Of a DNA stretch of 64,000 nucleotides, positions 50,915 through 60,577 are shown in pieces. The stretch spans positions 124,001 through 188,000 of the forward strand of contig NZ_JAUSWH010000003.1 of NCBI RefSeq assembly GCF_030815125.1, in the 5' to 3' direction. The DNA comes from Allorhizobium paknamense (GTDB taxonomy: Bacteria; Pseudomonadota; Alphaproteobacteria; Rhizobiales; Rhizobiaceae). Position numbers and translations under genes: made by a program. Numbering within the stretch: the stretch's first letter is position 1; each line of letters begins with the position of its first letter. The notes beneath the pieces were generated by a model that worked only from the letters and a program-made list of their open reading frames with translations, did not search any database and was not told where the DNA came from.

Positions 50915-51405
50915 AGCACTGGACTCCTGTTCATGTCGAGCGGCCCACGACCTGGAAGGCCGCGGCCTGTGTGGCTTAAACCTGCCCATTCGGCCGGTTC
51001 CGGCGCCACGTGCATTAAACCCATAAATCGCTTTGCGAAAGAGCATAAAAACCCGCTCGCCCTGCGGCAAGAGCGGAAATGCCGTGTCGAGCAGAATTGA
51101 TAGGATAACATGGCGTTGCGATCCGTGTTCCCTTTCAACCTCCGGCGCGGGAAGTCTCATGCGAACGGTCATTGAAAATGGCAGTTCGCATTCCCTTTTC
51201 GAATATCTCAAGCCCCTGATGCATTTGAGATATTCGAAATCCCTTCAAGGCGAGGATGCGCTAGCATCTTCGAGCCTTGGGATCATGCGCTGCAATCGCC
51301 GTTGTGCAGTGCCGAAATACTGCCTTAGTTTGCGTGCAATTGCGTCATGATGTTTTGTTTGCGACGCACGACGGTGGGTGGCCGTCGCGGCGAAAAGGGG
51401 GCGTC
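50915..51405. other. Intergenic region between ispB and the acyltransferase gene
   Basis: 491 bp, divergent. It contains the P4 repeat (51160-51282) and must hold the promoters of both genes. Open frames cross the repeat and show no family signature. Nothing else is seen. Confidence 0.45.
51160..51282 (+). repeat. P-type three-hairpin repeat, copy 4
   Basis: Hairpin 1 is ATGCGAACGGTCATT...AATGGCAGTTCGCAT. Compared with copy 1, ATACGAAG/CTTCGTAT has become ATGCGAAC/GTTCGCAT with both arms changed together. Hairpins 2 and 3 are conserved. Confidence 0.9.
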
Positions 51406-52554
51406 ATGCAGGAAAACCGCTCGGACAAGAGCAGTCATATGCGAATTGCCTGCCTCGATGGATTGCGCGGACTGGCCGCACTCTGGGTTCTTGTCGGTCA
51501 TGCGCATCTGCTGACGGGCTTCCGCGTGCCGATCCTTGCCAGCCCCGATCTCGGGGTCGATCTCTTCATCCTGCTCTCCGGCTTTCTGATGGTGTTTCAC
51601 TATCAGCTCCGCCGGGATCGCGAGCCCTGGGAAAGCCCGGCGACCTGGGCAAGCTTCTGGCTGCGGCGCTTCTTTCGCATCGCCCCGCTTTATTATGTGC
51701 TGCTCTTCGTGGCGCTGGCGCTTGGGCCGGTGATCTATGAAGCGCGGATGGTGATCGATGCCTTCAATGGTGTGCATCCGCAAGCGGCCTCGCGCTATCT
51801 CGATGGCAGTGTCACCAATCATCTGGCGCATATGAGCTTCCTCTATGGCCTGCATCCGAATTTCGCCTATCGCACGCCGCTGCCGGATTGGTCTATCGGT
51901 CTGGAAATGCAGTTTTATGCCGCGCTTCCCTTCATCATGCTGCTGGTCGGCTTTTTCGGCTGGGCGCGGGGGCTCGCCGGGGTGGTGGCGGGCGGTGTCG
52001 CTCTGGCCATTCTGGCGGACCGGGCGGGGGTGCATTTTCCCATGCCTGCCTTTCTGCCGCTCAAGCTGCACGTCTTTGCCGCAGGCATGTTGATGGCGGC
52101 GGCCCTCTTCTGGGAAAAGCGAAAGGCGTGGCTGGCGCTGGCGGCAGCGCTGCTGCTGGTGCTCATTCCCATCGGCGGCGAAATGGGCCGCCTGCATGAA
52201 GGGGTGCGGCTTTTGATCGTCACCGGCTTCTTTGCGCTGGTGCATGCCCGGCATCTGCCGGGGCGGCTTGCCGCGCCGCTCACGCGCCTCGGCGATCTGC
52301 TGGGCAATCGCTTCTTCCACCTGTTGGGCGAATTGTCCTTCGGCGCCTATCTCATCCATCTTCTCATCATGCAGCCGGTTATCGCCTTTCTCATCACCCA
52401 TGGGAATTTCAGCAATCCGGTGCGCTTTGCGCTGTCGCTGCTCGTCACGATCCCGGTGGTCTACGGCCTTGCTTTCCTCGGCTATCGCTTCATCGAAGTG
52501 CCGGGGCAGAAGCTTGGGCGCATGGTGCTGAAGCGCAAACCTGCAGCCGCCTGA
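51406..52554 (+). CDS. Acyltransferase 3 family membrane protein (OafA/YrhL type)
   Basis: A 382-residue inner-membrane protein with about 10 hydrophobic helices and the family start CLDGLRGLAALWVLVGHAH (about 16-34; the His and the DGLRG motif are typical), then FFxLSGFLM and the RRFFRIAPLYY section. Members move acetyl or other acyl groups onto surface sugars such as O-antigen or exopolysaccharide. No polysaccharide gene cluster is adjacent. It interrupts the ispB to methyltransferase arrangement I expect in rhizobia and is preceded by a P repeat, so it may be an insertion. Start ATG at 51406, with AAGGGGG upstream. Confidence 0.9.
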   Translation: MQENRSDKSSHMRIACLDGLRGLAALWVLVGHAHLLTGFRVPILASPDLGVDLFILLSGFLMVFHYQLRRDREPWESPATWASFWLRRFFRIAPLYYVLLFVALALGPVIYEARMVIDAFNGVHPQAASRYLDGSVTNHLAHMSFLYGLHPNFAYRTPLPDWSIGLEMQFYAALPFIMLLVGFFGWARGLAGVVAGGVALAILADRAGVHFPMPAFLPLKLHVFAAGMLMAAALFWEKRKAWLALAAALLLVLIPIGGEMGRLHEGVRLLIVTGFFALVHARHLPGRLAAPLTRLGDLLGNRFFHLLGELSFGAYLIHLLIMQPVIAFLITHGNFSNPVRFALSLLVTIPVVYGLAFLGYRFIEVPGQKLGRMVLKRKPAAA

Positions 52555-52627
52555 TCATGCCGGGCTTTGCACTTTGACGGGCGCTCCTGTATGGAGGCCC
52601 ATCACCGCAGAGCACAGGAGCAGCAGG

Positions 52628-53413
52628 GTGCAGGCCGAAACCATCGATGCCTTTCATCGCGGGCGTTTCTTCCTGTTGCAGCCGAAGGGCAGGGGGCACC
52701 GTTCCGGCATGGATGCCATGCTGCTGGCATCGCTGGTGGCGGCGGAGCACCCGGTGCGGGTGGCCGATCTCGGCGCTGGTGCAGGTGCTGCCGGTCTGGC
52801 GGTCGCCGCCCGGCTGGAGGCCGCCGAGGTCACGCTGGTGGAGCGCTCGCCCGATATGCTGGATTATGCCCGCCGGACGCTGGCGCTGCCGGAGAATGCC
52901 GCCCTTGCCCCCCGCCTGCATCTGATTGCCGCCGATGTGACGCTGACGGGTCAGGCCCGGCGCGCGGCGGGCCTGATGGAAGACGTGTTCGACCACGTCA
53001 TCATGAACCCGCCCTTCAATGACGGCCGTGACCGCCTGACGCCCGATGCCTTGAAGGCCGAGGCGCATGCCTTGCAGAAGGGCCTGTTCGAAGCCTGGAT
53101 CCGCACCGCAGGCGCCATCATGAAGCCCGGCGGGCAATTGTCGCTGATTGCCCGGCCCGAATCGCTGATGGAGATCATGGCCGCCTGCGGCCAGCGCTTC
53201 GGCGGGGTGGAAATCACGCTGATCCATCCGCGCGAGGGCGAAAGCGCCATCCGCCTGCTGCTCACCGCCATCAAGGGCTCTCGCGCCCGGCCACAGTTTC
53301 GCAGCCCGCTTTTCATGCATGGCGCGGAAGGCCATGCCTTCCTGCCCCTCGTGGATGATTTGAACAATGGCAGGCAGGCTTATTACCGCCTCGCCTCACG
53401 CAGGTCCCGCTGA
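52628..53413 (+). CDS. tRNA1(Val) (adenine37-N6)-methyltransferase-like protein
   Basis: A 261-residue SAM methyltransferase of the TrmN6/YfiC group: ETIDAFHRGRFFLLQPKGRGHRSGMDAMLLAS at the start, the SAM motif ADLGAGAGAAGLAVA, and the adenine-type catalytic motif NPPF (in IMNPPFND). In E. coli, YfiC makes m6A37 in tRNA-Val1; the same target is inferred. The start is GTG at 52628, with AGGAG 7 nt upstream; the longer frame is not family-like. It is 87 bp upstream of the S49 protease gene. Confidence 0.88.
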   Translation: MQAETIDAFHRGRFFLLQPKGRGHRSGMDAMLLASLVAAEHPVRVADLGAGAGAAGLAVAARLEAAEVTLVERSPDMLDYARRTLALPENAALAPRLHLIAADVTLTGQARRAAGLMEDVFDHVIMNPPFNDGRDRLTPDALKAEAHALQKGLFEAWIRTAGAIMKPGGQLSLIARPESLMEIMAACGQRFGGVEITLIHPREGESAIRLLLTAIKGSRARPQFRSPLFMHGAEGHAFLPLVDDLNNGRQAYYRLASRRSR

Positions 53414-53500
53414 TTTTCAGGGCGCGCCCATTGCGTTTCCCGCGTCCTCTCTTACATCACGGAGGATCAACAGGAACGGGCTCTGGAGGCTTCAGGGATC

Positions 53501-54367
53501 ATGGCAGGCGGTTGGAAGCGGTTTTTGCCGAAACGGTTTCGCAAGCAGGAACTGGTCATTCCCGTGGTGCGCCTGCATGGGCCGATCATGAGCGGCGGCA
53601 GCCGCTTTCGCCCGGCGCTCAACCTTGCCAGTATTGCCGGCCAGCTGGAAAAGGCGTTTTCGCTGAAAAACAGCCCCGCCGTGGCGCTGTCGATCAATTC
53701 TCCGGGCGGCTCGCCGGTGCAATCGCGGATGATCTACCAGCGCATCCGCAGTCTGGCGGAGGAAAAGAACAAGACGGTTTTGGTCTTCGTGGAGGATGTG
53801 GCGGCCTCCGGCGGCTATATGATCGCCATTGCCGGGGATGAGATCATTGCCGATCCCACCTCCATCGTCGGCTCCATCGGTGTCGTTTCCGGCGGCTTCG
53901 GCTTTCCGGAACTGCTGAAGAAAGTCGGCGTCGAGCGGCGCGTCTACACCTCCGGCGAGAACAAGGTGATTCTCGATCCCTTCCAGCCGGAAAAGGAAAG
54001 CGATATCGCCTATCTGAAGACCTTGCAGGCCGATATTCACGAGGTCTTCATCGACATGGTCAAGGCGCGGCGCGGCATTCGGCTGGCCGATCACCCTGAT
54101 CTTTTCTCCGGCCTGTTCTGGACGGGCCGCAAGGGTTTCGAGCTTGGGCTCGTCGACAAGCTCGGCAGTCTGCGCGAGGAGATCAAGGCCCGCTACGGCA
54201 AGGAGGCCAGGCTGCAACTGGTCTCGGGCAGCCGTGGCCTGTTCGGCAGAAAGGCGCACGGTGTGGATGCAGCACTCGGCGCATCGCAGGCAATCGGCAC
54301 GGCTGCCGCTTCCAGCCTTGCGGAAACCCTCGAAGAAAGGGCATTGTGGGCGCGTTACGGTTTATGA
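53501..54367 (+). CDS. S49-family serine protease (SppA/SohB-type)
   Basis: A 288-residue Ser/Lys-dyad protease. The nucleophile is Ser103 in VAASGGYMIA and the general base is Lys155 in SGENKVILDPF; their 52-residue spacing is as in SppA/SohB enzymes. No clear N-terminal membrane helix is present, so it may act in the cytoplasm or at the membrane surface, cutting signal peptide remnants or misfolded membrane segments. A small membrane-protein gene follows 13 nt later, then glyQ. Confidence 0.92.
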   Translation: MAGGWKRFLPKRFRKQELVIPVVRLHGPIMSGGSRFRPALNLASIAGQLEKAFSLKNSPAVALSINSPGGSPVQSRMIYQRIRSLAEEKNKTVLVFVEDVAASGGYMIAIAGDEIIADPTSIVGSIGVVSGGFGFPELLKKVGVERRVYTSGENKVILDPFQPEKESDIAYLKTLQADIHEVFIDMVKARRGIRLADHPDLFSGLFWTGRKGFELGLVDKLGSLREEIKARYGKEARLQLVSGSRGLFGRKAHGVDAALGASQAIGTAAASSLAETLEERALWARYGL

Positions 54368-54380
54368 CGGCCCCGATCCC

Positions 54381-54572
54381 ATGTTTCGCATTCTCTTCTT
54401 CGCCTTTGTCATCCTGCTGATCTATTGGTATGTCCGCCGCTTCACGGCGGATGCCGAGAAGGTCGTGCGCCGCAGCAAGCGCCAGGAAAAGGAACGCCAG
54501 ACCGGGGCCATCACCACGCTGATCAAGGACCCCCGGACCGGCGAATATCGCGTTCCCCGTGAGGATGAGTAG
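54381..54572 (+). CDS. Small membrane protein between the S49 protease and glyQ
   Basis: A 63-residue protein with one N-terminal transmembrane helix (FRILFFAFVILLIYWYV, 2-18) and a basic, charged tail ending RTGEYRVPREDE. Function unknown. Similar small proteins are, to my memory, found at this position in other rhizobia. It may anchor or assist the neighbouring protease; that is inference from position. Confidence 0.75.
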   Translation: MFRILFFAFVILLIYWYVRRFTADAEKVVRRSKRQEKERQTGAITTLIKDPRTGEYRVPREDE

Positions 54573-54639
54573 GGGTCCGTCTTGACCCGCCCGCGCTGTC
54601 GTGGCAGGTCAGGCCCAGATTTGACAGGCGGTATTGACC

Positions 54640-55596
54640 ATGACTTCTTCTCTCGCCCCGCATATGGACCCCAAGCGCTCCTTCCAGGCCCTGATCCTGA
54701 CGCTCCATAACTACTGGGCCGACAAGGGCTGCGCGGTGCTCCAGCCCTATGACATGGAAGTGGGCGCGGGCACCTTCCACCCGGCAACGACGCTGCGCGC
54801 GCTAGGGCCGAAGCCGTGGCGGGCCGCCTATGTCCAGCCGTCGCGCCGCCCCTCGGATGGCCGCTATGGCGAAAACCCCAACCGTCTCCAGCATTATTAC
54901 CAGTATCAGGTGATTCTGAAGCCGAATCCTTCCAACTTGCAGGAGCTTTACCTGGGCTCGCTGAAGGCCATCGGCCTCGATCCGCTGTTGCATGACATCC
55001 GCTTCGTGGAAGACGATTGGGAAAGCCCGACGCTGGGCGCCTGGGGCCTGGGCTGGGAATGCTGGTGCGATGGCATGGAAGTCAGCCAGTTCACCTATTT
55101 CCAGCAGGTCTGCGGCATCGAATGCTCGCCGGTGGCGGGCGAACTGACCTATGGTCTGGAGCGGCTGGCCATGTATGTGCAGGGCGTGGACAATGTCTAT
55201 GACCTGAACTTCAATGGCCGGGAAGGCGAGGAAAAGATCTCCTACGGCGATGTTTTCCTTCAGGCCGAGCAGGAATATTCCCGGCACAATTTCGAATTCG
55301 CCAATACCGAAATGCTGCACCGGCATTTCATCGATGCCGAGAAGGAATGCCAGGCGCTGCTTGCTGCCGGTGCGCCGGGTGATAGCGACAATCAACGTCT
55401 GCATAAATGCGTGTTTCCGGCTTATGACCAGTGCATCAAGGCGTCCCACGTCTTCAATCTTCTCGATGCACGCGGCGTGATTTCCGTCACCGAACGGCAG
55501 AGCTATATCCTGAGGGTGCGCACGCTCGCCAAGGCCTGCGGCGAGGCCTTCCTGCTCACCGATGCCGGTGGTGTCAATTTCGGCAAGGCTGCCTGA
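54640..55596 (+). CDS. glyQ: Glycyl-tRNA synthetase alpha subunit
   Basis: Catalytic subunit of the bacterial alpha2-beta2 glycyl-tRNA synthetase. The 318-residue class II core has the usual [41 protein letters not shown] opening, the [24 protein letters not shown] section and [13 protein letters not shown] near motif 3. ATG at 54640 is preferred to the TTG 6 nt upstream. glyS lies 2.2 kb further on, separated by a DUF4328 gene and aroA, an arrangement seen in rhizobia. Confidence 0.97.
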   Translation: MTSSLAPHMDPKRSFQALILTLHNYWADKGCAVLQPYDMEVGAGTFHPATTLRALGPKPWRAAYVQPSRRPSDGRYGENPNRLQHYYQYQVILKPNPSNLQELYLGSLKAIGLDPLLHDIRFVEDDWESPTLGAWGLGWECWCDGMEVSQFTYFQQVCGIECSPVAGELTYGLERLAMYVQGVDNVYDLNFNGREGEEKISYGDVFLQAEQEYSRHNFEFANTEMLHRHFIDAEKECQALLAAGAPGDSDNQRLHKCVFPAYDQCIKASHVFNLLDARGVISVTERQSYILRVRTLAKACGEAFLLTDAGGVNFGKAA

Positions 55597-55617
55597 TCAC
55601 CGCGCGGAGGGTCGCCC

Positions 55618-56364
55618 ATGACGCTGGAAACCCTCCTGACGCGGCTCATCTGGACGCGCCGCGTCTGGCTGGCGGCAGCACTCCTCTGCGGCATTCTGCA
55701 TGTCATCGCGGTGCTGATCTATCTCTACGGCGCCTGGGCGCAATATGTGCTGATGCGCAATGGCCTGCCGGGTTTTGCCCAGGTCAATATGCAGATGGTG
55801 CGGCTGGTGCAGTTCTGGGGCAGCCAGCTCGACGGTGTGTTGCAGGTGGCCCGCTTCCTATGTTTCGTCATTACCGTCGTCTGGGTCTGGTTTGCAGGCC
55901 GTTTTGCCCTGGCGGCCAATCCCGAGCGCAAGCCGCGCTTCGGCCCCTGGGTGACAGCGGCCAGCTGGTTCGTGCCCATCGTGCATTTCTTCGTGCCGCC
56001 GGTGGCGCTGATGGACATCGTCCGCGCCACGCGGGTAGACCCCTTGCTGCTGGGAGAGGCGGAGCCACAGAACCAAAGCCGCGATATGGTGCTGCTGATC
56101 CTCGTTGCCCACGGACTTTACATCGCCGCCATCCTCAGTGGCCGCTATATGTCGGCGCTGGCGGGCGTGGCGCAGGGCCTGCCGGAGATCATGCTGCATG
56201 TGCTGCATCTGGCAGCAGGCAACAGCGTGGTGGTGCTGCTCTGGCTGGTGGCGCTCGATGCCCTTTTGCACCGGATGAGCGAGGCGCAGGAAACCCGGCT
56301 GGCGCGGGGACGGCTGCCGGACCGGCAGGAACTGCCGCCGCGATTTGAGCCGCCGACGATCTGA
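55618..56364 (+). CDS. DUF4328 domain membrane protein
   Basis: A 248-residue protein with about five transmembrane helices. The central GPWVTAASWFVPIVHFFVPPVALMDIVRA pattern (about 119-147) is typical of DUF4328, whose function is unknown. It starts 22 nt after glyQ and ends 99 nt before the aroA start, on the same strand, so it is probably in the glyQ-aroA-glyS transcription unit. Confidence 0.85.
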   Translation: MTLETLLTRLIWTRRVWLAAALLCGILHVIAVLIYLYGAWAQYVLMRNGLPGFAQVNMQMVRLVQFWGSQLDGVLQVARFLCFVITVVWVWFAGRFALAANPERKPRFGPWVTAASWFVPIVHFFVPPVALMDIVRATRVDPLLLGEAEPQNQSRDMVLLILVAHGLYIAAILSGRYMSALAGVAQGLPEIMLHVLHLAAGNSVVVLLWLVALDALLHRMSEAQETRLARGRLPDRQELPPRFEPPTI

Positions 56365-56462
56365 CGGCATATTTGCACGATCCCTGTTTTCAAGATTGCA
56401 ACGGCGGGCGGTCCACGCTACCCAAATTCCCAGTATTCACCGCCGAACCGCCGGATTGCCGC

Positions 56463-57719
56463 ATGAGCCTCGACACGCTGACCCTTCTTCCCGTCACCCA
56501 GCCGCTGACCGGCCATGTCAGCCCGCCCGGCTCGAAATCCATTACCAACCGGGCGCTGTTGCTGGCGGGCCTTGCCCGGGGCACCAGCCGCCTGACCGGC
56601 GCGCTGAAAAGCGATGACACGCGCTATATGGCGGAGGCGCTGCGCGCCATGGGCGTGACGGTGGACGAGCCGGACGCCACCACCTTCGTCGTCACCAGTT
56701 CCGGCGCCTGGCAGGAGCCGGCGGAGCCGCTTTTCCTCGGCAATGCAGGCACCGCGACACGGTTCCTGACGGCAGCCGTGGCACTGCAGAAGGGCCGCTT
56801 CACAGTGGATGGCGACCAGCATATGCGCAAGCGCCCCATCCTGCCGCTGGTGGAAGCGCTGCAATCGCTGGGTGTCGCCATTGCCGCCCCCAGCGGCTGC
56901 CCGCCCGTTGCCATCGATGCCAAGGGCGGGTTTTCAAAAGACCGGGTGGTGATCGATGCCGGGCTTTCCAGCCAATATGTCTCGGCGCTGCTGATGGCGG
57001 CTCCGCTCACCCGCCAGCCTTTTGAAATCGAACTCAAGGGTGCGGAGATCGGTGCGCGCGGCTATATCGATCTGACGCTGGCTGCGATGCGCGCCTTCGG
57101 CGCAAGCGTCGAGGAGGTAAGCGCCTCGATCTGGCGCGTGCAGCCCACGGGCTACCGGGCCGCCGATTTCCATGTCGAGCCCGATGCGTCGGCTGCCACC
57201 TATCTCTGGGGCGCGGAAGTCCTGACCGGTGGCAAGATCGATATCGGCACCCCCGCCGAGGCCTTCACCCAGCCGGATGCCAAGGCCCATGCTGTCATCT
57301 CGGCCTTTCCCCATATGCCCGCCGTCATCGACGGGTCGCAGATGCAGGATGCCATTCCCACCATCGCGGTCCTTGCCGCCTTCAATGAAACGCCGGTGCG
57401 CTTCGTCGGCATCGCCAATCTGCGGGTGAAGGAATGCGACCGTATCCGCGCGCTCTCCACCGGGCTCAACGCCATTCGTCCCGGTCTTGCCACGGAAGAG
57501 GGCGATGACCTGATCGTCGCCGCCGATCCGGCGCTTGCCGGACAGGTTCTGCCAGCCAGGATCGACACCTTCGCCGATCACCGCATCGCCATGAGCTTTG
57601 CCCTGGCAGGCCTGAAAATCTCCGGCATTACCATTCTCGACCCCGGCTGCGTCGCCAAGACCTATCCGGATTATTGGGATGCGCTGGCAAGCTTGGGCGT
57701 GACCTTCGAAAAACCCTGA
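56463..57719 (+). CDS. aroA: 3-phosphoshikimate 1-carboxyvinyltransferase (EPSP synthase)
   Basis: Joins shikimate-3-phosphate and PEP in the shikimate pathway. The 418-residue protein has PPGSKSITNRALLL (Lys25), the LGNAGTATRFLTAA loop (93-104), the LRVKECDRI section and the final FADHRIAMSFAL. It is not the CP4-type (class II) enzyme, which has GDKSISHR. At position 101, where E. coli has Pro in GTAMRPL, this enzyme has Phe; I recall the same in its rhizobial and Brucella relatives. Many rhizobia carry a second, CP4-like aroA elsewhere, so this could be a paralogue. The start ATG at 56463 matches the family. Confidence 0.92.
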   Translation: MSLDTLTLLPVTQPLTGHVSPPGSKSITNRALLLAGLARGTSRLTGALKSDDTRYMAEALRAMGVTVDEPDATTFVVTSSGAWQEPAEPLFLGNAGTATRFLTAAVALQKGRFTVDGDQHMRKRPILPLVEALQSLGVAIAAPSGCPPVAIDAKGGFSKDRVVIDAGLSSQYVSALLMAAPLTRQPFEIELKGAEIGARGYIDLTLAAMRAFGASVEEVSASIWRVQPTGYRAADFHVEPDASAATYLWGAEVLTGGKIDIGTPAEAFTQPDAKAHAVISAFPHMPAVIDGSQMQDAIPTIAVLAAFNETPVRFVGIANLRVKECDRIRALSTGLNAIRPGLATEEGDDLIVAADPALAGQVLPARIDTFADHRIAMSFALAGLKISGITILDPGCVAKTYPDYWDALASLGVTFEKP

Positions 57720-57821
57720 TCGGGCTTTCCCGGCAAGTTAACCATTGTAAGACGGCCCTTCTTTTTGCTAGCAGGGGCCAGCCGTAAAACTCTGGCCTCT
57801 GATGAGGCAAGGAAGCCTGAT

Positions 57822-59975
57822 ATGCCTGATCTTCTGCTCGAACTCCGCTCCGAGGAAATCCCCGCCCGCATGCAGCGCAAGGCGGCGGGTGATCTGAAAA
57901 AGCTCGTGACCGATGCGCTGGTCGAGGCTGGCCTGACCTATGAGGGCGCGAAGGAATACTGGACGCCGCGCCGTCTGACGCTGGACATTCGTGGCCTGAC
58001 CGCCCGTTCGGCCGATGTGAAGGAAGAGAAGAAGGGACCCAGCGTGAGCGCGCCGCAGGCGGCCATTGACGGCTTTTTGCGCGGCGCGGGGCTTGCCTCT
58101 ATCGATCAGGCCGTGGTGAAGACCGATCCGAAAAAGGGCGATTTCTACGTGGCCTTGGTCGAAAAGCCGGGCCGTTCGGCGGAAGAGATCATCACCGATG
58201 TCATGCCCGGCATCATTCGAAGCTTCCCTTGGCCTAAATCCATGCGCTCGGGGGCTGCTTCAAGCCCGAAGGGCGCCGTCTATGGCGGCATTGAAGGCCG
58301 TGGTTCGGAAAGCCTGCGCTGGGTGCGCCCGCTGCAATCCATCGTCTGCACCTTCGGATCCGAGCATGATGAAGTGGCGGTCATCCCCTTCAAGGTGGAT
58401 GGCATCGTGGCGGGCAACGTTACCTATGGCCACCGCTTCCATGCGCCTGAGGCCATCACCGTCAAGCGTTTCGACGATTATGCCGCGAGCCTCGAAAAGG
58501 CCAAGGTGGTTCTCGACGCCGAGCGCCGCAAGGACATCATCCTGCACGACGCCCGCGATGTGGCCTTTGCCAGCGGGCTGGAACTGGTGGAAGACGAGGG
58601 CCTGCTGGAAGAGGTCTCCGGCCTGGTGGAATATCCGCAAGTGCTGCTTGGCACGTTCGAGGCGGATTACCTCTCCATTCCGGCGGAAATCATTCGCCTC
58701 ACCATCAAGACCAACCAGAAATGCTTCGTCACCCGTCCGGTCGGCGAAACGGACAAGCTCTCCAATCATTTCATTCTGATTTCCAACATCGCCGCCCATG
58801 ATGGCGGCAGGGAAATCATCCACGGCAATGGCAAGGTGGTGCGGGCGCGGCTTTCGGATGCGCTGCATTTCTGGAAGCGCGACCAGGGCAACCTGCCGGA
58901 CCTCGAAACGCTGCAAGCCTCTGCCGACAAATTCGGCCTCGACCTGAAAAAGCCGCTCGACCAGCGCATGGCCAAGCTCGACGCGCTGAACGTGACCTTC
59001 CACGCCAAGCTCGGCACCCAGGGCGAGCGCGTCTTGCGCATCCGGGCTCTGGCCAAGGCGCTGGCCCCCATCGTCGGCGCAGATGAAAAACTGGTGGACC
59101 GTGCCGTGGTTCTCGCCAAGGCCGATTTGCGCACCGAAGCCGTGGGCGAATTCCCGGAACTGCAAGGCGTGATGGGCCGCAAATACGCCCTGCTGCAAGG
59201 TGAACCGGAAAGCGTCGCCGCTGCATTAGAGGACCATTACAGGCCGCAAGGCCCCTCCGACCGCCTGCCGAAAGACAAGGTGGCCATCACCGTGGCGCTG
59301 GCCGACAAGCTCGATACGCTCATCGGCTTCTGGGCGATTGACGAAAAGCCGACGGGGTCGAAGGACCCGTTTGCGCTGCGCCGCGCGGCGCTGGGCGTGG
59401 TGCGGATTTTGCTGGAGAAGGGCATTCGCTTGCCTCTGTCCACCGTGGCAAAGGATGCTGATCTGCTCTCCTTCTTCCACGACCGCCTCAAGGTCTATCT
59501 CCGCGATCAGGGTGCCCGCCACGACATTATAGACTCGGTCCTGACACCGGAGGCCGACGATCTGCTGATGGTGGCCCGCCGCGCTGAAGCGCTCACCGCC
59601 TTCATCACCTCCGAGGATGGCAAGAACCTGCTGGCTGGCACCAAGCGCGCCACGCAGCTTCTGGCGGCGGAGGAAAAGAAGGGCACGGTGGTGGCCGATG
59701 GTGTGTCTGATGCGCTGTTGAAGCTCGATGCGGAAAAGGCGCTTTATGCGGCGATCACCGAAGCCACCAAGGCGGCAGCCGAGGCCGTGGCACGGGAGGA
59801 TTTCCGCTCCGCCATGCAGGCCCTTTCCACCCTGCGGGCGCCGGTCGACAGGTTCTTTGAGGATGTGCTGGTCAATGACGAGGATGCGGCCATCCGCGCC
59901 AATCGTCTGGCCCTGTTGAAGGCCATCCGCGAAGCCACCGGCACGGTCGCGGATTTCTCCAAGATCAGTGGTTGA
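57822..59975 (+). CDS. glyS: Glycyl-tRNA synthetase beta subunit
   Basis: The 717-residue tRNA-binding subunit of glycyl-tRNA synthetase. Family sections are visible: [14 protein letters not shown] at the start, [27 protein letters not shown], the HD-like middle ([23 protein letters not shown]), the [12 protein letters not shown] section and a C-terminal anticodon-binding DALR region ([15 protein letters not shown]). ATG at 57822 has GGAAG 8 nt upstream. The next gene overlaps its end by 8 nt. Confidence 0.97.
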   Translation: MPDLLLELRSEEIPARMQRKAAGDLKKLVTDALVEAGLTYEGAKEYWTPRRLTLDIRGLTARSADVKEEKKGPSVSAPQAAIDGFLRGAGLASIDQAVVKTDPKKGDFYVALVEKPGRSAEEIITDVMPGIIRSFPWPKSMRSGAASSPKGAVYGGIEGRGSESLRWVRPLQSIVCTFGSEHDEVAVIPFKVDGIVAGNVTYGHRFHAPEAITVKRFDDYAASLEKAKVVLDAERRKDIILHDARDVAFASGLELVEDEGLLEEVSGLVEYPQVLLGTFEADYLSIPAEIIRLTIKTNQKCFVTRPVGETDKLSNHFILISNIAAHDGGREIIHGNGKVVRARLSDALHFWKRDQGNLPDLETLQASADKFGLDLKKPLDQRMAKLDALNVTFHAKLGTQGERVLRIRALAKALAPIVGADEKLVDRAVVLAKADLRTEAVGEFPELQGVMGRKYALLQGEPESVAAALEDHYRPQGPSDRLPKDKVAITVALADKLDTLIGFWAIDEKPTGSKDPFALRRAALGVVRILLEKGIRLPLSTVAKDADLLSFFHDRLKVYLRDQGARHDIIDSVLTPEADDLLMVARRAEALTAFITSEDGKNLLAGTKRATQLLAAEEKKGTVVADGVSDALLKLDAEKALYAAITEATKAAAEAVAREDFRSAMQALSTLRAPVDRFFEDVLVNDEDAAIRANRLALLKAIREATGTVADFSKISG

Positions 59976-60549
59976 ACAAAGGCGGGCGCGGCGAAGGGAC
60001 AAGATCCTCGTCAGCGCCTGTCTTCTCGGCTTGCCGGTTCGCTATGACGGGAAGGGCAAAGCCCTGGACCATGCGCTGATGGATCGCTGGCGGGAAGAGG
60101 GCAGGCTTGTTGCCTTCTGCCCCGAGGAAGCGGGCGGTTTGCCGACCCCGCGTCCGCCTGCGGAGATCGAGGGCGGAAAAACCGGAGATGATGTTCTGGA
60201 CGGTCGCGCCCGGGTGCTGGAAAAGACGGGACGGGATGTCACGGCAGAATTTATAGCCGGAGCAGACCTCGCCTTCCGGGAAGCCCGGTTACAAAGCTGC
60301 CGGTTTGCACTCTTGATCGATGGCAGCCCCTCCTGTGGGGCGGGCTTTCTCTATGACGGTTTCTTTTCCGGCACGCGCCATCCCGGCTTCGGGGTGACGG
60401 CGGCGCGCCTCAGCCGTGCCGGAATCCATGTTTTTACCCAGACAGAGATCGAAGCCTTACAGCGCCGTGCGTTTTATCAAACGCACAAAGGACGCTGTAA
60501 CACTTTAAACCTGCTGCATAATTTTCACCTTAAATCGATTCCGATTTAA
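59968..60549 (+). CDS. DUF523 family protein with repeat-derived C-terminus
   Basis: A 193-residue protein with the DUF523 pattern: [35 protein letters not shown], and [15 protein letters not shown], including conserved Cys residues. Function unknown. It starts at GTG 59968 inside the end of glyS. The normal domain ends about residue 163 (TQTEIEA). Residues 164-193 are read from a Q-type palindromic repeat (60457-60549) and end at a TAA within it. The tail is thus unlikely to be part of the family fold. Confidence 0.85.
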   Translation: MVEQRRARRRDKILVSACLLGLPVRYDGKGKALDHALMDRWREEGRLVAFCPEEAGGLPTPRPPAEIEGGKTGDDVLDGRARVLEKTGRDVTAEFIAGADLAFREARLQSCRFALLIDGSPSCGAGFLYDGFFSGTRHPGFGVTAARLSRAGIHVFTQTEIEALQRRAFYQTHKGRCNTLNLLHNFHLKSIPI

Positions 60550-60561
60550 GGAATTATGCAG
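60457..60561 (+). repeat. Q-type two-hairpin repeat, copy 3 (inside a coding frame)
   Basis: Near-identical to 14283-14388: TTACAGCGCCGTGCGTTTT/AAACGCAC...CGCTGTAA, then CTGCATAATTTTC...GATTTAAGGAATTATGCAG. It overlaps the last 30 codons of the DUF523 gene and also lies just past the end of the convergent 80-aa gene. Confidence 0.9.
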
Positions 60562-60577
60562 TAAGCCTCGTGCTCGA

